Below, in pieces: positions 47,924 to 53,514 of a stretch of DNA of 53,514 nt. The notes under the pieces are model-generated. The model saw nothing but the letters and a program-made list of their open reading frames with translations. It was not told where the DNA came from and did no database searches. The position numbers and the translations under genes were made by a program. Source of the DNA: Stentor coeruleus (Eukaryota; Ciliophora; Heterotrichea; Heterotrichida; Stentoridae); NCBI GenBank assembly GCA_001970955.1, contig MPUH01000452.1, positions 1-53,514 of the forward strand, in the 5' to 3' direction. How positions within the stretch are numbered: position 1 is the first letter of the stretch; every line of letters begins with the position of its first letter.

Positions 47924-50098
47924 TCACACAAAGACAGGTTTTTCGATAATAGCTTTTACTGACTCTAAAGTTTGTTTCTGGAATAAAATCTTATCAGCAA
48001 CCTGTCCTAACCAATCTACATGATACAATCCTTGAATTTTTTTTGAACACTGAGGACATAAAACTAAACTACTATCACTACATTTATCACAAACTGCATG
48101 ACCACAAGGTATAATAACATTAGGATTTTGTAAACATCCAAAACAAATACAACAAGAAATCCCATTCTCAAATGCATCAACAGCATAACAAACTTTCATC
48201 CATTCAGCCAACAAAGCTTCTTCACGGTTTTTAAGTATAATCGATTTATCAACTAATTCTATATAATTCGGGTTTTTAAGCTCATTATTTTGTTGTTGAA
48301 TCACAGCTTGGAACTTGTCTATTATTTTTTTCAATTCTTCAATTTCTTTATTTTTTTCTAATAATTGTATTGAATTATATGTCAAATTTTTTTGTAATTT
48401 GCTTATTATATCTTTATCTTCAGCTACATTAACTTCTAATGTTGCAATTTCCAAACGGGATTTTTTATCATCATCGATGAAATCTTTAGTTATTTTTGGC
48501 TCTTGTGATGTTAAGGCTAGTTTTAGTTTTATGACTTCTTGTAAATGGATTGCATTGAATGTTTTTTCGTTATTGACTTCTTCTTGAAGGGATTCGATTT
48601 TTGTAAGGAGGGTGTTTTCTTCATCTGCCCATTTGATTTTTTCTGAATGATATTTGTCGTATGCATCTTTTAGGTTAGCTTCTAATTTCATGTTGTTTTT
48701 TGTTAGACTTTTAGCTTCTTTATTACTAAGTTTGTATTTGATTTTATAGTCATGAAGTTTTTCTATTTTCTTAAGGTTTTTTTCTATTTCTTTATCTTTA
48801 GTTTCAATACGGGATTTAAGTTTCTGTATTTCAGCTAAACTTTCATCATGTTTAGCATTTAACATTGCGAGAAACTGTTTTTCATTACTTAAAGATATTT
48901 CTGTAGCTTGAAGGTCATCAAAATAGCTTTTCTTTTGGTTTTCTACCCTTGCAAGCTCTTCTTTTAAATCTTTTATTTCAGCTTCTTTTATCTTTTTATC
49001 AGACTCGTATTCTATAACTAGTTTTTCATATTTCAAAATATCGCTATGGTTATTTTTTCTATATTCCTCAATGCTAATAAGTAAATCTTTTCTTGCTGCT
49101 GACGATTTGTCAACTTTTTCCAACAACTTTTTCTTATCTTTTTCCAAATTTTCTATCTTATCTTTAGATGTATTTAATGCTTTGGTAAATTTTTCTATTA
49201 TGGCTATAAGACTATCATCTGGCCCAATAAGTACTTCAGATAAATTTTTGTCTTCTTTAGTTTTACTTTCAAGGATTTCTTGGTTTTGGGTTGAAAGTTT
49301 CCTATTCCAAGTGCGTATTTTTTGAATTTCCTTATCTTTTACCTCTAATTCTTTAACAAGTTCTTCATTTTGATGTTTATTTTCTTGTATAGTTTCGTTT
49401 AGTGAATCAATTTTGTTAAGATAATTTAATGTAGATTCTTTTAAAGTCTCATTATGCATACGAAGACTTGCTATTTCTTCATCAAGTTTCCTTCTGGCGC
49501 TTTTGCCTATATTGATTTCTATATTTAAATCATTGATTGTTTTTTCAATACCTGAGTTTGCATGTTTAAAGTTGTTAAGTTTGAATATAAAGTTATTGAT
49601 TTCATTAGTTTTGTCTTCTATTTCTTTGTCTTTTTTCTTGATAACCTCTTTGAGATGATCATTTTCTTTCCAGAGGATTGTAACTTCATCTTTGATGTGG
49701 TTTGATTGGGTTTTCGAATGGATTGGGGCAAGGTTTTTATCGTTTTGTAAAGACTTTTCTTCTATGATTTTTTTTAGATGACGGATTTCTTGGGCTAGTT
49801 CCATGTTTTGGGTGCGAAAATCGATGTTTTTGTTTTTTTCGTCGCGGCATACTGATGCAACATGCTCAAAATGCCCTAATAAAGATTTTATTGCAATGTT
49901 CCTTTCTTCTAAGTCTTTTCTTTGTTCTTCGATTTTTTTTTCAATTTGTCTGACAAAAATATGATCTGCTGTTGGATGGCGGAGGTCTGTGGTTGAAAAG
50001 AATTGTTTTTGAGAATTTTTAGTTGAGTGTATTGATAGTTTTCTGAGCTTAGGGAAACTTGTACTAGATGTGAATTTTCTTGATGTATTATTGTTCAT
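47924..50098 (-). CDS. Coiled-coil protein with C-terminal RING finger
   Basis: 724 aa. Residues about 40-620 are a long, nearly continuous coiled coil. Near the C-terminus, about 649-686, lies a RING-type zinc finger: C-x2-C, CGHAVCDKC and C-x2-C (CPQC), in C3HC4 order. RING domains commonly act as ubiquitin E3 ligases. The architecture, a rod followed by a terminal RING, recalls Bre1-type and TRIM-type ligases, but no clear orthologue can be named. It ends in TGA. It lies 56 nt upstream of SmD3 on the same strand. Confidence 0.87.
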   Translation of the reverse strand: MNNNTSRKFTSSTSFPKLRKLSIHSTKNSQKQFFSTTDLRHPTADHIFVRQIEKKIEEQRKDLEERNIAIKSLLGHFEHVASVCRDEKNKNIDFRTQNMELAQEIRHLKKIIEEKSLQNDKNLAPIHSKTQSNHIKDEVTILWKENDHLKEVIKKKDKEIEDKTNEINNFIFKLNNFKHANSGIEKTINDLNIEINIGKSARRKLDEEIASLRMHNETLKESTLNYLNKIDSLNETIQENKHQNEELVKELEVKDKEIQKIRTWNRKLSTQNQEILESKTKEDKNLSEVLIGPDDSLIAIIEKFTKALNTSKDKIENLEKDKKKLLEKVDKSSAARKDLLISIEEYRKNNHSDILKYEKLVIEYESDKKIKEAEIKDLKEELARVENQKKSYFDDLQATEISLSNEKQFLAMLNAKHDESLAEIQKLKSRIETKDKEIEKNLKKIEKLHDYKIKYKLSNKEAKSLTKNNMKLEANLKDAYDKYHSEKIKWADEENTLLTKIESLQEEVNNEKTFNAIHLQEVIKLKLALTSQEPKITKDFIDDDKKSRLEIATLEVNVAEDKDIISKLQKNLTYNSIQLLEKNKEIEELKKIIDKFQAVIQQQNNELKNPNYIELVDKSIILKNREEALLAEWMKVCYAVDAFENGISCCICFGCLQNPNVIIPCGHAVCDKCSDSSLVLCPQCSKKIQGLYHVDWLGQVADKILFQKQTLESVKAIIEKPVFV

Positions 50099-50512
50099 GT
50101 TTATTAATACTTTCTGATTTATATAGGAAAATTTAATAAAGCATTTTAGGTTTAAAAATTATTATTATTTGTAAGGTCGTGGATGATTGAATAGAAATAG
50201 AATCTAATTCCTAAAAATTACTCCCATCTCTCTTATCCTTTATATCCTTGCCCCTTTCCCTACAAACAATTGTTCTTCAACCAAATCATCTAAAACACAA
50301 TAACTATTCACCCAATTCCTTAAAAAATTATAACCTCATCATCTTCATTTCAAACTTTTTCTACCAAAATTTAAATTTATAATCTTCATATATTTCCCTC
50401 ATATCCATCTTTATATTTTTTCTTCAACCTATCATTAAAAATACACAAAATAGCAACCATAATAAAAATCCTAAAAAGTATCAACAAAATCTCTACATCA
50501 TAAACCATATCA
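50099..50512. other. Spacer, no gene
   Basis: About 410 nt. G-containing at the left, strongly C-rich at the right. No gene or RNA seen. Confidence 0.55.
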
Positions 50513-51217
50513 TTAAACTATCGAATAACTTTTTTCTTCATCAAATCTCATAATCTCACAAATCTTACAAACTAACTCCAATACAAATTTCTCACTAATT
50601 TTCTGTATTAGTTTAGTCAAAGAATTATTTCCAAATTTTGCATGAACAACAACAATCATCTCTGTAGAATCATCTCCTCTAGCCAAATACCCTCCTTCAA
50701 AAACTTCAATTTTATCAGAATTTTCTGATATTTTTTCATGAGGAACTGATGTAAAATAACTTAAAAAACCATTAGGTGTATTTTCTCTATTACAAGCAAT
50801 TATGATTTCTTTTGATGAATAAGAAATACTTCCTTTGTATTTTATATAAATAATACTATACATTGAGTGTATAGCTAGTTTATTACAAGACTCAACATAT
50901 TTATCCCAAGTATTACGAGGATTGTGATCTAAAAAGTTTACTAATTGCAATGGGCTGTGTGGGACTGTAAAGATAATACGGAAAATATGACCTTTTTGGC
51001 TTTCTACAAGGCCAATTTTACACTGTGGCCCGTTATAAAAGTCTTCATATTCTTGTTCTAATAGTAATAATACCCTAGATTTTGCTTGATCTAAACTTTT
51101 TAGAATTTCTTCAGGAGGAAAAGGGTTGCTTGATTTTTCGTTTTGTGTTTCTGAATTTATTTCTTGTTTGATACCCCAAAAACAACAACAACACTGTTGT
51201 GATACGTTGATTCCCAT
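50513..51217 (-). CDS. START-domain lipid-transfer protein, lipid-anchored
   Basis: 234 aa. The N-terminus MGINVSQQCCCCFW fits N-myristoylation (Gly2, Ser6) and offers four adjacent Cys for palmitoylation. Residues about 40-230 fit a START-like (StAR-related) fold: LDHNPRNTWDKYV is the typical domain core, followed by SMYSIIYIKYKG, a KEIIIACNR strand corresponding to the conserved R-D-x-V, and a C-terminal amphipathic helix (LTKLIQKISEKFVLELV). START domains bind sterols, ceramides or phospholipids in a hydrophobic pocket. The bound lipid cannot be told. Anchoring would place it on a membrane permanently rather than as a shuttle. Confidence 0.8.
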   Translation of the reverse strand: MGINVSQQCCCCFWGIKQEINSETQNEKSSNPFPPEEILKSLDQAKSRVLLLLEQEYEDFYNGPQCKIGLVESQKGHIFRIIFTVPHSPLQLVNFLDHNPRNTWDKYVESCNKLAIHSMYSIIYIKYKGSISYSSKEIIIACNRENTPNGFLSYFTSVPHEKISENSDKIEVFEGGYLARGDDSTEMIVVVHAKFGNNSLTKLIQKISEKFVLELVCKICEIMRFDEEKSYSIV

Positions 51218-51900
51218 GTGATTTTATAATAATTAATGATATCAATATAGAAATTACTGTGATTGTTATTAAGTTTTTGAGCTTAGATGAATTATGATTA
51301 TGAGATTTAGATTAGGTGAACTATGGAAGATATTTTTAGGTTTAAATTGAGGAAGTATTTATAGGATTTGTTAAAACATGAGGTTTTATAGGAGAAATTA
51401 TAATTTTTTGATGAAGAAGATTATGAATGAAGTTGTGTCATAAGCTTAGGTACCTGGGTTTTGGTGGCTTGATATTGGATTTTATCTTTTTTTATGTTTT
51501 ATGATTGAGAATTAGAAGATTTTTTGGTTTTTGTATATGGAGATTTATATTTATTGGGTATATTTTAAGAATTGGCTTGCATGTGCTTTTTTGTTCAATA
51601 AAAATAACTTTTGATAAACTGACAAAGCATGAAATAATTAAAACCTAACTATAAAATTATATTTAAAAAACCATAATATTTTATCTTCCTTTACAATCTA
51701 AATACTAAACCTAATTTCCATCTATTGAAATCCATAATCTAAATAAAATCCAAACACAAAACCCTTAAAACCTATTATTCCTCATTATCTATAAACTCAC
51801 AAAAACCTAATTCTTCAATTCCAAAAATCCTTCTCCTAACCTAATCATCCAATCCCAAATCCAAAAAAACTCTTAACTAAAATGTCTTTCTTATATTGTA
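51218..51900. other. Head-to-head spacer with skew switch
   Basis: About 680 nt of promoter-type DNA. Positions 51301-51360 hold 15 G and 1 C; 51721-51780 hold 14 C and 1 G. An ATG at 51882 opens a 19-codon frame out of phase with the gene that follows; it may be an upstream ORF. Confidence 0.62.
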
Positions 51901-53259
51901 ATGAAAAACATAACCAGGGTCACACAATTAACAATAGATGATTCAGTACAAGAGTCTATGGAAGTCTTATCAAATTTAAATAAAGACATCTGGCAGCATC
52001 ACAACATTCTAGGCTGTATAAAAAAATCAAAACTCAATAACTACAAACAAATACTTCAATCCCTTCAAGAAACACTAGTTTCCTTCCAAAATTTATCCTT
52101 ATTACAAAACAATCTTATATCAAACCTAGAATCTCTTAATACCCTAATAACAATTTCTCCATGTTACCTTTACAATCCTCCACAACATATAGAAAAGCCT
52201 TTAAATTATCAAAGAAAAAATATAAACGACATAGTAAAAAAAGTCAAAAATGAAATCCAAATCGGTGAACTTCAAGAAAATATTAATATTTTACAAGACC
52301 ATTTCGATTATGTGCATAAAGAAAGTCCATCTTCTTATATAGTTCTTATAAAATATTTGCAAGTAAACAGAAGAAAAGTAGTGAATTTTAAGTATTTCAA
52401 TGAAAACTATATGAGTTATTCGCATTCCGCTAAAAAATTTCAAAGATTGTATATAGAAGAGCATAATATTATGGAAAAACTAATCGACCCAAACCAATTA
52501 TCAAACATAATCCAATACATATTCCAAGACATAACTAAATCTATAAGAAAAATCCTTAAAACCCAAACCTTTACCTACAAACTTCCAGAGCTCATCCAAT
52601 TTGCCACGATAATGCAAAGTTTAGTATCATTGCCTATTAAATCTATATCAAAAATTATAAAATTATGCAATATCCATATAGAAAACCATACTGAAAAACT
52701 TATATCTTGTCTTTCATCACTATCTTCAATGAATTTTCTCTCAGTGCCTTATTTATTAAAACTTGTTATAATCGAATTTTATTATACAGCAAGTATATTA
52801 TATGGAGATATTAAAAACCAATATTGGGATAGTCTTATTATAGAAAACATATGCAAAATTTCATCATATTTCTATGACCTTACAAATATTTCTACTTGTG
52901 TCTTTAGTCTAAACGTCCAAAACTATATTTTCACTTGGTTTCCAATAGAGAAATCATTGAATTTATCTGAAACAATACATACAATTAAAAATAGACTTGC
53001 AGAATTAGTTAGCGAAAAAATTGTAAATGAAAACTCGGGTTTTGGTCAAGACTTTTGTATTAGCTTTATAAACTTGTATTATAAAGTATTGAAACAACAA
53101 GTGTTTTCATATGAAATCGGGTATATTGAAGGGAAGGAGCTACAGAAAGATGTGAAACTTATGGTTGGGCATAGGATAATCCAAAGATATAAACAAAGTC
53201 CTCATCCTGAGATAAAACTTTTATATTCTGAAGAGTTATTTTGTAAACTTCTCAAGTAA
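51901..53259 (+). CDS. Helical protein, possibly exocyst Exo70-like
   Basis: 452 aa, almost entirely alpha-helical without membrane segment. The first 100 residues look coiled; the remainder forms helix pairs. The C-terminal end (VLKQQVF, ELQKDVKLMVGHRIIQRYKQ, then KLLYSEELF) resembles the closing helices of exocyst subunit Exo70, in which a Y-x-x-F and an acidic helix end the protein. Length is shorter than usual Exo70 (about 600 aa or more). The similarity is weak and judged by eye, so the call is tentative; another vesicle-tethering rod protein is equally possible. ATG at 51901, TAA stop. Confidence 0.45.
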   Translation: MKNITRVTQLTIDDSVQESMEVLSNLNKDIWQHHNILGCIKKSKLNNYKQILQSLQETLVSFQNLSLLQNNLISNLESLNTLITISPCYLYNPPQHIEKPLNYQRKNINDIVKKVKNEIQIGELQENINILQDHFDYVHKESPSSYIVLIKYLQVNRRKVVNFKYFNENYMSYSHSAKKFQRLYIEEHNIMEKLIDPNQLSNIIQYIFQDITKSIRKILKTQTFTYKLPELIQFATIMQSLVSLPIKSISKIIKLCNIHIENHTEKLISCLSSLSSMNFLSVPYLLKLVIIEFYYTASILYGDIKNQYWDSLIIENICKISSYFYDLTNISTCVFSLNVQNYIFTWFPIEKSLNLSETIHTIKNRLAELVSEKIVNENSGFGQDFCISFINLYYKVLKQQVFSYEIGYIEGKELQKDVKLMVGHRIIQRYKQSPHPEIKLLYSEELFCKLLK

Positions 53260-53291
53260 TTAGCCTAGTTTGGATTAAAAATAATTTAAAC

Positions 53292-53514
53292 ATGGAGTTT
53301 TCAATAAAAGGATCTAAAAATTCTTTACCACAAAGAAAAAAAACCTATTCTCACTGTATAACCCTTAAAAGTCCTTTAAAAAACGCATCCTCCAACATCC
53401 TCAAATCAGTTTCTACATTACCCACTCCATTGATCTATCAAAACAAAGCCCTTATCTCAAACCTATCCCAAAGAGAAAGTCTTCAAATCTTCCATCAAAA
53501 CCCCTTCCGCAAAA
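53292..53514 (+). CDS. Unknown protein, start only (cut by window end)
   Basis: Open from the ATG at 53292 to the end of the window, 74 codons without a stop, beginning MEFSIKGSKNSLPQRKKTYS. Ser/Lys/Asn-rich and probably disordered so far. The run is C-rich as is usual at gene left ends here. It follows the previous stop by only 32 nt. Function cannot be inferred. Confidence 0.7.
   Translation, partial: MEFSIKGSKNSLPQRKKTYSHCITLKSPLKNASSNILKSVSTLPTPLIYQNKALISNLSQRESLQIFHQNPFRK

Noticed and set aside
51882..51941. Alternative start of the helical protein at 51882
   Set aside because: It is out of frame, and no 16-nt GT-AG intron exists to bring it into frame.
1..53514. tRNA genes and CRISPR arrays
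   Set aside because: No T-loop type GGTTCGA element with matching arms and no regularly spaced short repeats were found by eye on either strand.

Overview
The window is a stretch of protist nuclear DNA, very AT-rich and densely packed with genes on both strands. Seven 15-nt introns and one 16-nt intron can be deduced with GT...AG ends. Each restores a conserved protein or joins two in-frame exons. Tryptophan is written TGG throughout long frames, and TAA, TAG and TGA all end genes, so the code is standard. Tiny introns plus a standard code point to a heterotrich ciliate of the Stentor type, most likely a piece of the Stentor macronuclear genome. That assignment is inference from these features, not from a database match.

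Layout. 0.3-9.6 kb: mitochondrial ketone-body enzyme SCOT (-), a small putative secreted protein (+), an EF-hand protein (-), a CUE-domain protein (-), the dynactin subunit p150Glued (+) and a SAM-domain protein (-). 11-17 kb: two tandem paralogues of an unrecognised family, the cullin-neddylation factor DCN1 (first exon is only the ATG), an unknown basic protein and a cyclin, all on the - strand. 18-19 kb: a perfect 26-bp hairpin, a multi-helix structured RNA candidate and a small lysine-rich gene. 20-29 kb: a FHIT-type hydrolase, a conserved HTH-like protein, a 1626-aa guanylate-binding-type GTPase with a giant coiled coil, and an EF-hand-like protein. 29.8-39.2 kb: an MFS transporter, a SelD-associated type FAD oxidoreductase, a coiled-coil protein, a small conserved-looking protein, a broken Rab11-like GTPase carrying a 416-nt insertion, an IDH3 regulatory subunit, a TRPML/mucolipin-like channel and a DHHC palmitoyltransferase. 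39.9-53.5 kb: a multi-pass membrane protein, an IQ-motif protein, a double-SAM protein, two unknown proteins, a myristoylated MORN protein, SmD3, a coiled-coil RING protein, a lipid-anchored START protein, a possible exocyst-like protein and the start of one more gene.

The genes are ordinary single-copy eukaryotic genes with no operons. Several themes recur: membrane trafficking and lipid anchoring (DHHC enzyme, N-myristoylation motifs, a CaaX end, Rab remnant, GBP, START), microtubule and calcium biology (dynactin, EF-hand, IQ and MORN proteins), mitochondrial metabolism (SCOT, IDH3) and splicing (SmD3).

The most striking non-gene signal is compositional. The longer spacers, read left to right on the + strand, start G-rich and C-poor and end C-rich and G-poor, whatever the orientation of the flanking genes. 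Hand counts in six spacers covering all four gene orientations show it. Other points are the nested-helix RNA candidate near 18.3-18.6 kb, the Rab pseudogene insertion, and several exact tandem duplications, two of them meeting at a single N, that look like assembly joins.
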